Source of the DNA: Deltaproteobacteria bacterium
GTDB taxonomy: Bacteria; Myxococcota; Kuafuiibacteriia; Kuafuiibacteriales; Kuafuiibacteriaceae
Length of the DNA stretch: 64,000 nucleotides
Direction: 5' to 3'
Assembly: GCA_020632995.1 (NCBI GenBank)
Contig: JACKEN010000015.1
Location: forward strand, 1-64,000
Shown here: piece after piece, positions 44,461 through 52,849 of the stretch
Position numbering within the stretch: the stretch's first letter is position 1
How the letters are laid out: every line of letters starts with the position of its first letter
Program-made: the position numbers and the translations under genes
The notes under the pieces: model-generated
The model's input: only the letters and a program-made list of their open reading frames with translations
Database searches by the model: none
Told to the model about the DNA's origin: nothing

Positions 44461-44774
44461 TTCGACCTCCCCGCCACCCGCACCACCTGCTCGGTGCGCG
44501 GCGCGCCGAGGCCGTAGCGCTCCTGCCCCAGCTTCTCGAGCCGGTCGGGCGACTTCAGGGCCGCGGCCTCGATCCGGAGGGCGCGGTTCTCTTCGAGGAG
44601 CTGCCGGTGAGACTCCCCCGCCTTCGACAGGGCGTAGCCGAGGCGCACCGTGGTCACGTGGGTCCAGACGTAGAAGAGCGCCGCCGCCACCACCGGGCCG
44701 GCCACCAGGATCGCGGTGCCCACCGGCCCCATCGGCGCCTTGCCCTGGGCCATGTCGAGGAGCCGCCGGAACAT
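44457..44774 (-). CDS. ftsL: Cell division protein FtsL
   Basis: A 105-aa bitopic protein. The short cytoplasmic N-terminus (MFRRLLDMAQGKAPMGPVG) is followed by one TM (about 20-40, AILVAGPVVAAALFYVWTHV). A periplasmic leucine-zipper-like coiled coil comes next (about 45-80, GYALSKAGESHRQLLEENRA, LRIEAAALKSPDRLEKLG) and ends YGLGAPRTEQVVRV, the usual FtsL closing pattern. FtsL pairs with FtsB and FtsQ to activate FtsWI. The sequence is weakly conserved, so the call leans on position between rsmH and ftsI. The ATG at 44774 overlaps the rsmH stop by one base; the 3' end overlaps ftsI by 4 nt. Confidence 0.88.
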   Translation of the reverse strand: MFRRLLDMAQGKAPMGPVGTAILVAGPVVAAALFYVWTHVTTVRLGYALSKAGESHRQLLEENRALRIEAAALKSPDRLEKLGQERYGLGAPRTEQVVRVAGRSK

Positions 44775-45718
44775 CACGCGCCCTCCGGCCCGCGGCGGAT
44801 CGCCACGCGGAGCTTCGCGCTCCGGCTGCGGGGGTTGCTCGCAACTTCCTTTGCGGACGGGACGATCGGCTTCTTGGTCACCGCCTCCCACGGGCCCAGC
44901 ACCCGCTCCGGCTCCACCGGGAGCTTGAAGGGCTGGGGCTCGGGCGCGGGGTCGCCGAAGGCCTGCTTGACGAGCCGATCCTCGAGGGAGTGGAAGCTGA
45001 TGATCGCCACCCGACCCCCCGGGGCCACCAGCTCGGACAGAACCTCGAGGAGCTTCTCGAGCTCCTCCAGCTCCCGGTTCACCGCGATGCGGATGGCCTG
45101 GAAGGCCCGCGTCGCGGGGTGGATCGGGGTGGTCTTGCGCCCGCCGATCGCGCGCTCGATGACCTCGGCCAGCTCGGCCGTGGTGTTGAGGCGGCCCTCG
45201 TCGCGCGCCGACATGACCGCCTCCGCCACCTGGCGGGGCCGGTTCACCTCGCCGAAGTCGCGCAGGATCCGGATGAGGTCCTTGACGTCGAGCTCCTCGA
45301 GCATCTCGGCCGCGGTCGCGCCCACCTTGGGGCCCATGCGCATGTCGAGGGGCCCCTCGCGCATGAAGCTGAAGCCCCGCTTGGCGTCGTCGAGCTGGAG
45401 CGAGGACACCCCGAGGTCGGCAACCACGCCATCGAGGGGCACCATGTCGGTGGCCTCGGCGTAGGTGCGGACGTCGGAGAAGTTGCCCTCCACGATCTCG
45501 GCCCGATCCCCGAAGTGGGCCAGGCGCCCGCGCGCGAGCTGGATCGCGTCGGGATCGCGATCGATGGCGAGGAGGCGCCCGGTGGGGCCGCACCCCTCCA
45601 GGATCGCCTCGCTGTGCCCGCCCAGGCCGCAGGTGCAGTCCAGGTAGCGGCCGCCGTCCTTGAGCAGGAGGCCTTGCACAACCTCGTCGAGGAGGACCGA
45701 TGCATGTATGGTGTCCAT
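44774..45718 (-). CDS. rsmH: 16S rRNA (cytosine-1402-N4)-methyltransferase RsmH
   Basis: A 314-aa SAM-dependent methyltransferase of the 30S decoding centre. Motifs: HASVLLDEVVQGL, YLDCTCGLGGHSEAIL (SAM loop), LAIDRDPDAIQLA, GVVADLGVSSLQLDDAKRGF, ADLGVSS-type motif IV, ATRAFQAIRIAVNREL and AIISFHSLEDRLVK. The ATG at 45718 (MDTIHASVLL) is chosen because a GGAGG sequence sits about 8 nt before it; the ATG at 45736 lies before that site. The gene follows mraZ by 14 nt. Confidence 0.96.
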   Translation of the reverse strand: MDTIHASVLLDEVVQGLLLKDGGRYLDCTCGLGGHSEAILEGCGPTGRLLAIDRDPDAIQLARGRLAHFGDRAEIVEGNFSDVRTYAEATDMVPLDGVVADLGVSSLQLDDAKRGFSFMREGPLDMRMGPKVGATAAEMLEELDVKDLIRILRDFGEVNRPRQVAEAVMSARDEGRLNTTAELAEVIERAIGGRKTTPIHPATRAFQAIRIAVNRELEELEKLLEVLSELVAPGGRVAIISFHSLEDRLVKQAFGDPAPEPQPFKLPVEPERVLGPWEAVTKKPIVPSAKEVASNPRSRSAKLRVAIRRGPEGA

Positions 45719-45732
45719 CCAGCCCTCCTCCC

Positions 45733-46182
45733 TCACAGCCCCAGCTCACCGAGCTTCGCCAGCACCTCGGGTCCGACCTCGGCCCGCGCGTCCACGACCT
45801 GCTTGCTCCAGGCGTCGGGGGCCCAGATCTCCATCGTGTTCATCGCCCCGACCCAGAACGCCTCCTTGGTGATCCCCGCCGGCTCCCGCAGCACCGGCGG
45901 CACCAGGACCCGCCCCTGCTTGTCGAGCGGGCAGTCCATCGCCGAGCCCACGTAGAGCCGCCGCATCAACATCACGCTCGGCTCGAACTGCGGCAGCTTC
46001 GCCAGCCGCGCCTCGAACTCGCGCCACTCCGCCTCCGGGTACGCGACCAGGCACGGCGAAGAGATGTGCGCGGTGACCACCAGCTGCTCCTCGCCGCGGG
46101 CCGCCAACAGCTTCTTGAACGCCGCCGGGAGGGCCAGGCGACCCTTGGCGTCCAGGCTGTGCTCGTACCGGCCGCGGAACAT
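45733..46182 (-). CDS. mraZ: Transcriptional regulator MraZ
   Basis: A 149-aa AbrB-like protein with two tandem SpoVT/AbrB-type halves: MFRGRYEHSLDAKGRLALPAAF (residues 1-22) and GSAMDCPLDKQGRVLVPPVLRE (about 79-100). MraZ forms a ring-shaped oligomer that binds repeated boxes at its own promoter and represses the dcw cluster. The ATG at 46182 gives the family's standard N-terminus; an upstream extension would run into the promoter. Three matching boxes lie 45-70 bp upstream (see separate entry). It heads the cluster, 14 nt before rsmH. Confidence 0.96.
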   Translation of the reverse strand: MFRGRYEHSLDAKGRLALPAAFKKLLAARGEEQLVVTAHISSPCLVAYPEAEWREFEARLAKLPQFEPSVMLMRRLYVGSAMDCPLDKQGRVLVPPVLREPAGITKEAFWVGAMNTMEIWAPDAWSKQVVDARAEVGPEVLAKLGELGL

Positions 46183-46224
46183 GGGGCAACTCGTGGGAAG
46201 CCGATCCACATGACGGCCCGAAAC

Positions 46225-46253
46225 CGCCACTTTGATCCACTTTCCCCCACCGG
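46225..46253 (-). promoter_or_regulatory. MraZ-binding boxes (three direct repeats, 10-bp period)
   Basis: On the minus strand the sequence reads GTGGGGG, AAAGTGGATC and AAAGTGGCGG in succession, so GTGG recurs exactly every 10 bp (46250-46247, 46240-46237, 46230-46227). Known MraZ sites are three or four direct repeats of TGGG or AAAGTG type at a 10-bp period upstream of mraZ. Position and spacing fit very well. The boxes cover the predicted transcription start, as expected for autorepression. Confidence 0.75.
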
Positions 46254-46254
46254 C

Positions 46255-46283
46255 AAGCTAGAGGAGCACCTGGGGGCAGTCAA
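46255..46283 (-). promoter_or_regulatory. Housekeeping-type promoter of the dcw cluster
   Basis: On the minus strand a -35 TTGACT (46283-46278) and a -10 TAGCTT (46260-46255) are separated by exactly 17 bp. The predicted start falls near 46248, inside the MraZ boxes and about 65 nt before the mraZ ATG. It matches the sigma70 consensus at 5 of 6 and 3-4 of 6 positions. The geometry with the MraZ boxes raises confidence above what the motif alone would give. Confidence 0.65.
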
Positions 46284-46411
46284 CGTTCCCCACGGACTGC
46301 AAGGCCGATTTCTTCGCTGCGCACACGTCCCACCTAGATCGGCGTTCAGTGATCACGACGAACGAAGGTGCTTCCGGGACGAGGAGCGGGCTGCTATGCG
46401 TTGGCCCGTCG

Positions 46412-46702
46412 ATGGCGAAGGGGAAGAGCAAGGCAAAGTCCGGTGGCGGTCAGGCCGCACCAGCCCGAGACAAGGACCCCTTGATCCCGGCCCTCGACGC
46501 GTTCACTGAGGGCGACTACCCCGAGGCGCGCCGCCGCTTCGCCGAGCGCATCGCGGCCGAGGACGCGTCCGAGTCCGAGCGCAACGTGGCGCGCCGCTTG
46601 ATCAACGCGACGCGCCTCGAGCGCGGCGCGCTGTGGGTCGCCCTCGCCTGCCTGGGCCTGTACGGCCTCGTCATCGCCGTCGCCTCGTTCAAACAACCCT
46701 GA
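46412..46702 (+). CDS. Small protein with C-terminal membrane anchor, unknown
   Basis: A 96-aa protein from the ATG at 46412 (MAKGKSKAKSGGG). It has a Lys/Gly-rich N-terminus, a helical middle resembling one TPR-like unit (ALDAFTEGDYPEARRRFAERIAAED), and a C-terminal TM (GALWVALACLGLYGLVIAVASF) ending KQP. This looks like a tail-anchored protein with its bulk in the cytoplasm. A GTG at 46349 is an alternative start. It is divergent from mraZ, with the dcw promoter in the shared spacer. It lies 74 nt before prkA. No family name is justified. Confidence 0.55.
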   Translation: MAKGKSKAKSGGGQAAPARDKDPLIPALDAFTEGDYPEARRRFAERIAAEDASESERNVARRLINATRLERGALWVALACLGLYGLVIAVASFKQP

Positions 46703-46776
46703 GCCTGCGGGTCCCGGGCCAGCCGGGTCCGGGCCAAGCCATTGCCCCGGAACTCTGGGCGGGCTACACCCGGAGC

Positions 46777-49035
46777 GTGGCAGAAAGAGCGGAACCCGGC
46801 ACCGTGCTCGGCGCCCTCTCGGGGCGTGTAAAGCAGGCTTTCGAGGAGAACCGCTCGCTGATGAGCTACGCGGCGTGGTTCGAGCAGCTGTGGCAGAACC
46901 CGGCCCAGCACCTCAGGAGCTCGAGCCAGTACATCCGCGACGTCTTCGAGCACTTCGGCACCGAGGAGCTGGACCTGCCGCGCGGCAAGGTGCGGCGCTT
47001 CAAGCTCTTCGACGCCCCCTGGGCCGCCAACGGGGACGGTCGAGTTGCGGGGCAGGAGCAGGTGCAGAACGAGATCTACCGGCTCCTCAGCAACTTCGCC
47101 CGCGACGGCAAGGTCAGCCGGCTGATCCTGCTCCACGGCCCCAACGGCTCGGCCAAGAGCTCGATCATCGGCTGCATCCAGGGGGGCATGGAGGCCTACT
47201 CCAACACCCCCGCGGGCGCGCTGTACTCGTACGCGTGGATCTTCCCGTCGGAGCGGGTCGAGAAGGGGCGCCTCGGCTTCGGGGCCGCCCAGGGCGGCCG
47301 CACCGGCACCGACAGCTACGCCCACCTCGACGCAGACCAGGTTGACGCCCGCCTGCCGTGCGAGCTGCGCGATCACCCGCTCTTCCTCATCCCCAAGGCG
47401 GAGCGCAAGCAGGTGCTCGAGCAGCTGGTGGCGGAGGGCAAGCTGCCGGCGGACTTCGTCCTGTCCCGCTACATCCTCGAGGGCGACCTGTCGCCGCGCG
47501 ATCGCGCCATCTACGACGCGCTCCTGATGGCCTACGAGGGCGACCACACCCAGGTGCTGCGCCACGTGCAGGTCGAGCGCTTCTACATCTCGATGAAGTA
47601 CGGCAACAGCGTCGCCACCGTCGAGCCGCAGATGCACGTGGACGCGGACGCCCGGCAGCTCACCGCCGACCGCTCGATCGCCAACCTCCCGCGCTCGCTG
47701 CAGACCGTGCCGCTGTTCGAGATCGGCGGCCCGCTGATCGCGGCCAACCGCGGGATGCTCGAGTTCAGCGATCTGTTGAAGCGGCCGGTGGAGGCCTTCA
47801 AGTACCTCCTCACCACGAGCGAGGAGGGGCAGGTCTCCTTGCCCCAGTTCACCGTCTACCTCGACGAGGTGCTGATCGCCTCGAGCAACGAGAAGCACCT
47901 CGCCGCGTTCAAGGAGCACCCCGACTGGAGCTCCTTCAAGGGCCGCACCGAGCTGGTGCGGGTGCCGTACCTGCTCCGCTACAAGGAGGAGGTCCAGATC
48001 TACGCGTCGCAGATCCGACCCGCCTCGGTGCCGCGCCCCATGGCCCCCCACACCATCGAGGTGGCGGCCTACTGGGCGGTGCTCACCCGGCTGAAGTGCC
48101 CCGACCCCGCCCACTTCGAGGAGCCGGTGGCCGCCATCCTGCAGCAGCTCACCCCGATGGAGAAGCTGCGCCTGTACGACACCGGCGAGGCGCCCTCGTG
48201 GGTGGGGGCGCGGGAGGCGCGGGAGCTGGTGCGCCAGATCCCGACCATCTGGAACGAGTACCGCAACGTACCTTACTACGAGGGCTTCCTGGGGGCCTCG
48301 GCCCGCGAGATCCGCACCGCGCTGCTGAACGCGGCGGGGCGCGAGGGCTTCAGGTGTCTGTCCCCCCTGCCCGTCCTCGCGGAGCTCGAGGAGGTCGTGC
48401 GCGACCCCTCCCTCTACCCGTACCTCGCGCAGGAGCCCAAGAGCGGGTTCCACGAGAACAAGAAGTTCATCACCATCGTGCGCGACCAGTGGCTGGACGT
48501 GCTGGACGACGAGATCCGCACCTCGATGGGCCTGGTGGAGGAGGCGCGCTACGAGGAGCTCTTCGCGCGCTACGTGAGCCACGTCTCCCACTCCCTCAAG
48601 AAGGAGAAGCTGCTCGACAAGATCACCGGCGGCTACGTGGATCCGGACCAGGAGATGATGAAGGAGGTCGAGTCCCACATCCTGGCCAAGGGCGAGGAGC
48701 GCCTGGACTTCCGGCGCGCGATCATCGCGCGCATCGGCGCCTGGGGCCTCGACCACCCGAACGAGACCCCGCGCTACCGCCAGCTCTTCAAGAGCTACAT
48801 CGAGAAGATGGAGGCGGACTACTACGTGCAGCAGAAACGGGTCATCGCCAAGAACCTCGAGACCACCCTGCTCCTGCTGGCCGACGAGCCACCGCCCATC
48901 GCGGACGAGGATCTCAAGCAGCGGGCCCAGGCCACGATCGAGAACATGGAGCGCCGCTTCGGCTACCCGCGGGTGGCCATCGCGGAGTGCGCGGGCTTCC
49001 TGATGAAGCAGCGCTACCGCGAGCTCCAGCCCTGA
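46777..49035 (+). CDS. prkA: PrkA-family serine protein kinase (AAA+ type)
   Basis: About 752 aa from the GTG at 46777; the GTG at 46804 and ATG at 46861 are alternatives, since no clear Shine-Dalgarno decides. It is homologous to PrkA/YeaG: an N-terminal AAA+ domain (about 90-450) with a P-loop GPNGSAKSS (121-129), FIGGPLI-like EIGGPLIAANRGMLEF and VYLDEVLIASSNEKH, and the C-terminal PrkA kinase-like domain (about 460-740) with KEEVQIYASQI and a conserved Arg/Asp-rich end. YeaG is about 640 residues, so this one is enlarged. YeaG-type kinases act in starvation and stress responses. The usual yeaH partner is absent; instead a Hanks-type kinase-NTPase gene starts 4 nt after its stop. Confidence 0.9.
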   Translation: MAERAEPGTVLGALSGRVKQAFEENRSLMSYAAWFEQLWQNPAQHLRSSSQYIRDVFEHFGTEELDLPRGKVRRFKLFDAPWAANGDGRVAGQEQVQNEIYRLLSNFARDGKVSRLILLHGPNGSAKSSIIGCIQGGMEAYSNTPAGALYSYAWIFPSERVEKGRLGFGAAQGGRTGTDSYAHLDADQVDARLPCELRDHPLFLIPKAERKQVLEQLVAEGKLPADFVLSRYILEGDLSPRDRAIYDALLMAYEGDHTQVLRHVQVERFYISMKYGNSVATVEPQMHVDADARQLTADRSIANLPRSLQTVPLFEIGGPLIAANRGMLEFSDLLKRPVEAFKYLLTTSEEGQVSLPQFTVYLDEVLIASSNEKHLAAFKEHPDWSSFKGRTELVRVPYLLRYKEEVQIYASQIRPASVPRPMAPHTIEVAAYWAVLTRLKCPDPAHFEEPVAAILQQLTPMEKLRLYDTGEAPSWVGAREARELVRQIPTIWNEYRNVPYYEGFLGASAREIRTALLNAAGREGFRCLSPLPVLAELEEVVRDPSLYPYLAQEPKSGFHENKKFITIVRDQWLDVLDDEIRTSMGLVEEARYEELFARYVSHVSHSLKKEKLLDKITGGYVDPDQEMMKEVESHILAKGEERLDFRRAIIARIGAWGLDHPNETPRYRQLFKSYIEKMEADYYVQQKRVIAKNLETTLLLLADEPPPIADEDLKQRAQATIENMERRFGYPRVAIAECAGFLMKQRYRELQP

Positions 49036-49039
49036 CGCC

Positions 49040-52000
49040 GTGGAGCCGGTCCAGGACCCATCGGGCTGGGAGTTCGCCGGCACCGAGCGCTACCGCCTCC
49101 TGCGCCGCGTCGGCGAGGGCGGGATGGGCGTGGTGTACGAGGTCTTCGACAAGCACCGGCAGGAGCGCATCGCGCTCAAGACCCTGCTCCGCGCCAACCC
49201 CGCCGCGCTCTACCGCTTCAAGCGCGAGTTCCGGACCCTGGCCGACGTCAGCCACCCGAACCTGGTGACCCTGCATGAGCTGGTGTCGGAGGGGAGCGAC
49301 CTGTTCTTCACCATGGAGCTGGTGGAGGGGCAGGACCTGTTGCACTACGTCCGGCCCGGCGGGCCGCTCCCCCGCACCGAGGCCCCCACCCTCGCTGTGC
49401 CGGCCGAGAAGGAGACGATCCGGGACGAGGACGAGACCATCGCGGAGGTCGACCCGCGGGCGATGCCGCCCCTGGTGGAGGAGCGCCTGCGCGACGCCCT
49501 GCGCCAGCTCGCCGAAGGCCTGGTTGCGCTCCACGACGCGGGCAAGCTCCACCGGGATGTGAAGCCCTCCAACGTCCTCGTGACCCGCGAGGGCCGGGTG
49601 GTCCTCCTCGACTTCGGGCTCGCGGCCGACCTCGACGAGGAGTCCCTCGTCCGCAGCCAGCTGGGCATGGTCGTGGGCACGGTGGCCTACATGGCGCCCG
49701 AGCAGGCCACCGGCGAGTTCACCACCGCGAGCGACTGGTACTCGGTGGGCGTCATCCTCTACCAGGCCCTCACCGGCCACCTCCCCTTCTCCGGCTCGAT
49801 GTTCAAGGTGGTGCTCGAGAAGCAGGAGCGCGCGCCGCCCCGAGCCGACGAGGTCGTGCCCGGGCTCCCGCGCGACCTCTCGGACCTCGCCACCGCCCTG
49901 CTCGCCCCCCAGCCCCGCGACCGCCCGGTGGGCCGCGAGGTCCTGCGCCGGCTGGGCGGCTTCGTGCCCTCGCGCGCCACCCCCGCCCTGGCCTGGGCCG
50001 CGCCCGAGCTCCTCCCCCGCTTCGTCGGCCGCGAGGGGCACCTCGAGGCGCTGCGGCGCGCCTTCGCCCGGGCCGAGGCGGGCGGGGCCACCGTGGTCCA
50101 CGTGCACGGCACCGCGGGCATCGGCAAGACCGCGCTGGTGCGGCGCTTCGTGGAGCGCCTCCCCGAGCCGCGCCACGTGTTCTCGGGGCGCTGCTACGAG
50201 CACGAGATCGTCCCCTACAAGGCCTTCGACAGCGTGGTGGACGCGCTGGCCCGGCACCTGCGGCGCCGAAAGCCTGAGGACCTGCAAGGTGTTTTGCCGG
50301 ACGACGTCGCCGCCCTGGCCCGGGTGTTCCCGGTGCTGAACCGGGTGGAGACCATCCACACCCGGAGCGCCCGAGGCCAGGACGTGCCGGACGCGATCGA
50401 GCTGCGGCGGCGGGCCTTCGGCGCCCTGCGGGCCCTCCTCACCGCGCTGGCCCGGGAGGCCCCGGTGGTGCTGTTCATCGACGACCTGCAGTGGGGCGAC
50501 GCGGACAGCGCCCTCTTGCTGAAGGCCATCCTGCACCCGCCCACCCCGCCCGGGCTCATGCTGGTGGTGGCCTACCGGGCCGAAGACCGGGACACGAGCG
50601 AGCTGCTGCGCACCCTCCGGACGCCGGTGGACGGGGTGGAGCTGCGGGAGATCATCGTTGGCCCGCTCGATCACGCGGCGGCCCAGGCCCTCGCCCGCTC
50701 GGTGCTCGAGAAGGATCCCGAGGCGAGCCGGGTCAACGTGGCGGACGCCGCCACCCTCCGCACCACCGTGCCCGCGATGGGCCCGCCGGAGCTGCGGGCC
50801 CAGGCCGACGCCATCGCCCGCGAGGCCGGCGGCAACCCGCTCTTCATCTTCGAGCTGGCCTCCTTCGCCCGCGGCGGCGAGCCCAGGGCCAAGGGCGCCC
50901 CGGACCTCGACGAGGTCCTCGCCCGTCGGGTCGCGCGCCTGTCGACCCAGGCGCGCCAGCTCCTCGAGGTGCTGGCGGTGGCCGGCTACCCGCTGCTCCG
51001 AGCGGTGGCGAACCGCGCCGCTGGCCTGCCCCTGTACGACCACACCCAGGCCAACATCCTGGTGAACCAGCACCTGGCCCGGTCCCGCCAGAGCAACTCC
51101 GGCGACGAGCTCGAGACCTACCACGGCCGGATCCGGGAGGCGGTGCTGGAGCGCATGTCGCAAGCCACCCTGCGCGACCGGCACCGGGCCCTGGCCGAGG
51201 CCCTCGGGGCGGACAGCGGCTCCCCCCAGGTGCTGCGACACCTCGAGGCGGCGGGTGACCAGGACGGCGCCCTCGACGTGGCGCAGACCCTGGCCCGCCG
51301 GGCCGCCGATACCCTCGCGCTCGAGAACGCGGCCACCCTGGCCAAGCGCGCGGTGGACCTCTCCACCGCCGACCACCCGCAATACCCCTTGCGCAAGGAG
51401 TACGCCGAGGCCCTGGAGCGCGCCGGCCACCCGGGGGCGGCCGACGCCTACCTGGCCGCGGCCGACGTGGCGGACGACCGGGCACGGGCGCTCGAGATGC
51501 GGCGCCGGGCGGCCGAGCAGCTCCTGCGCTTCGGGCAGGTGCACAGGGGCATGGAGATCCTGCAGACCGTCCTGCACGCGTGGGGGATGGGCCTGCCCGC
51601 CAACGTCGAGCGGGGCCTCGCCGAGCTGAAGGTGCACCGCTCCCGCCTCCTCGCCCGGGGCCTGGACTTCAAGGAGGCCACCCTCACCGCCCAGGACGCG
51701 GCGCGGATGGCCCAGACCGACGCCTGCTGGACCGCGGCGGTGGGCCTCACCATGGTCGACACCGTCACCGCGTCGATCTTCATCACCCGCTACCTCCACA
51801 TGGCCCTCGACCTGGGCGACCCCAACCGCATCGCAAGAGGGCTTGCGATGGAGCTGGCCTACCTGGCCAGCGCGGGCAAGCGCCGCCCCGCCCGGGCGGC
51901 TCGGGTGCTCCAGACCCTGCGCCAGCTCGCCAAGGGGATCGACGCCCCCTACGTCCGCGGCTTCGCGGCCCTGGGGGCGGGGCTCGCCGCGTGGCACGAG

Positions 52001-52849
52001 GGCGCGTGGGAGCAGGCCGAGCAGGCCTTCAGCACCTCGCGGAAGATCCTGGAGACCCAGTGCGTGGGTGTGGACTGGGAGCTGTCCACCTCCCGGACCT
52101 TCGCGCTGTGGGCCCGGGCCCTGAGGGGCGAGGTCACGGAGCAGGACCAGCAGCTCGATGGGCTGGTGGAGGACGCCCTGGAGCGCGACAGCCTCTACGC
52201 GGCCACCATCCTGCGCACCAGCCCCAACGCCCAGGTGGTCTGGCTCGCCGCCGACCGGGCCGAGCACGCGCGGGCGATGCTGGAGGCAGGCGAGCTTGCC
52301 GCGGCCGAGGCGGCCTATCACCTGTCCCGGTACTGGTCGATGTCCTCCCGGGTGCAGCTCGCCCTCTACGCCCGCGATGGCGCGGGCGCGTGGCAGATCC
52401 TGACCGAGGGCTGGCGCGCGCTCGCCAAGGCCGGCGTCTTCCGGGTGCAGATCATCCGCTGGGAGGCGGTGTTCCTCCGGGCGCGGGTCGCCCTGGCCGC
52501 CGCCGTCTCGTCCAGCCCGCACCGCCCGCTCCTCGCCGCGGCCCGCACCGACGGCGAGCGCCTCCTCGAGGCGGGCACGCCGTACGCGGCGGCGTGGGGC
52601 ACCGGGATCCAGGCCCAGGCCAACCGCGCGCTCGGCCTCCAGAGCGAGGCGAAGGAGCTCTTCGAGCTCGCGGCCCGCCGCGCCGACGCCGCGGGGATGG
52701 CGCTGCACGCCGCGGCCTACCGGCTCCGCATCGCCCAGATCATGGGGCCGAAGGCGGGCAAGCCCCTGGCCGCCCAGGTCCTGCGCCAGATGAAGGCCCG
52801 CGGGGTGATCCGGCCCGAGCGCTACGCGTTCTTCCTCTCGCCGGACTGA
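49040..52849 (+). CDS. Giant Ser/Thr kinase fused to AAA/STAND-type ATPase and TPR-like tail
   Basis: A 1269-aa cytoplasmic protein starting at a GTG 4 nt after prkA. The kinase (about 18-310) has VGEGGMGVVY (24-33), K47, HRDVKPSN (171-178) and DFG (191-193). Between the hinge and the catalytic loop is an insert of ~45 residues rich in Thr/Asp/Glu (about 108-145). A predicted ATPase follows: Walker A GTAGIGKT (357-364) and Walker B VVLFIDDLQWGD (476-487), as in the PknK/MalT-like AAA_16 group. The last ~550 residues are helical repeats resembling TPRs, with no HTH. Such kinases act as stress or developmental signalling hubs in myxobacteria. The gene overlaps the convergent histidine kinase by 28 bp. 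Confidence 0.93.
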   Translation: MEPVQDPSGWEFAGTERYRLLRRVGEGGMGVVYEVFDKHRQERIALKTLLRANPAALYRFKREFRTLADVSHPNLVTLHELVSEGSDLFFTMELVEGQDLLHYVRPGGPLPRTEAPTLAVPAEKETIRDEDETIAEVDPRAMPPLVEERLRDALRQLAEGLVALHDAGKLHRDVKPSNVLVTREGRVVLLDFGLAADLDEESLVRSQLGMVVGTVAYMAPEQATGEFTTASDWYSVGVILYQALTGHLPFSGSMFKVVLEKQERAPPRADEVVPGLPRDLSDLATALLAPQPRDRPVGREVLRRLGGFVPSRATPALAWAAPELLPRFVGREGHLEALRRAFARAEAGGATVVHVHGTAGIGKTALVRRFVERLPEPRHVFSGRCYEHEIVPYKAFDSVVDALARHLRRRKPEDLQGVLPDDVAALARVFPVLNRVETIHTRSARGQDVPDAIELRRRAFGALRALLTALAREAPVVLFIDDLQWGDADSALLLKAILHPPTPPGLMLVVAYRAEDRDTSELLRTLRTPVDGVELREIIVGPLDHAAAQALARSVLEKDPEASRVNVADAATLRTTVPAMGPPELRAQADAIAREAGGNPLFIFELASFARGGEPRAKGAPDLDEVLARRVARLSTQARQLLEVLAVAGYPLLRAVANRAAGLPLYDHTQANILVNQHLARSRQSNSGDELETYHGRIREAVLERMSQATLRDRHRALAEALGADSGSPQVLRHLEAAGDQDGALDVAQTLARRAADTLALENAATLAKRAVDLSTADHPQYPLRKEYAEALERAGHPGAADAYLAAADVADDRARALEMRRRAAEQLLRFGQVHRGMEILQTVLHAWGMGLPANVERGLAELKVHRSRLLARGLDFKEATLTAQDAARMAQTDACWTAAVGLTMVDTVTASIFITRYLHMALDLGDPNRIARGLAMELAYLASAGKRRPARAARVLQTLRQLAKGIDAPYVRGFAALGAGLAAWHEGAWEQAEQAFSTSRKILETQCVGVDWELSTSRTFALWARALRGEVTEQDQQLDGLVEDALERDSLYAATILRTSPNAQVVWLAADRAEHARAMLEAGELAAAEAAYHLSRYWSMSSRVQLALYARDGAGAWQILTEGWRALAKAGVFRVQIIRWEAVFLRARVALAAAVSSSPHRPLLAAARTDGERLLEAGTPYAAAWGTGIQAQANRALGLQSEAKELFELAARRADAAGMALHAAAYRLRIAQIMGPKAGKPLAAQVLRQMKARGVIRPERYAFFLSPD

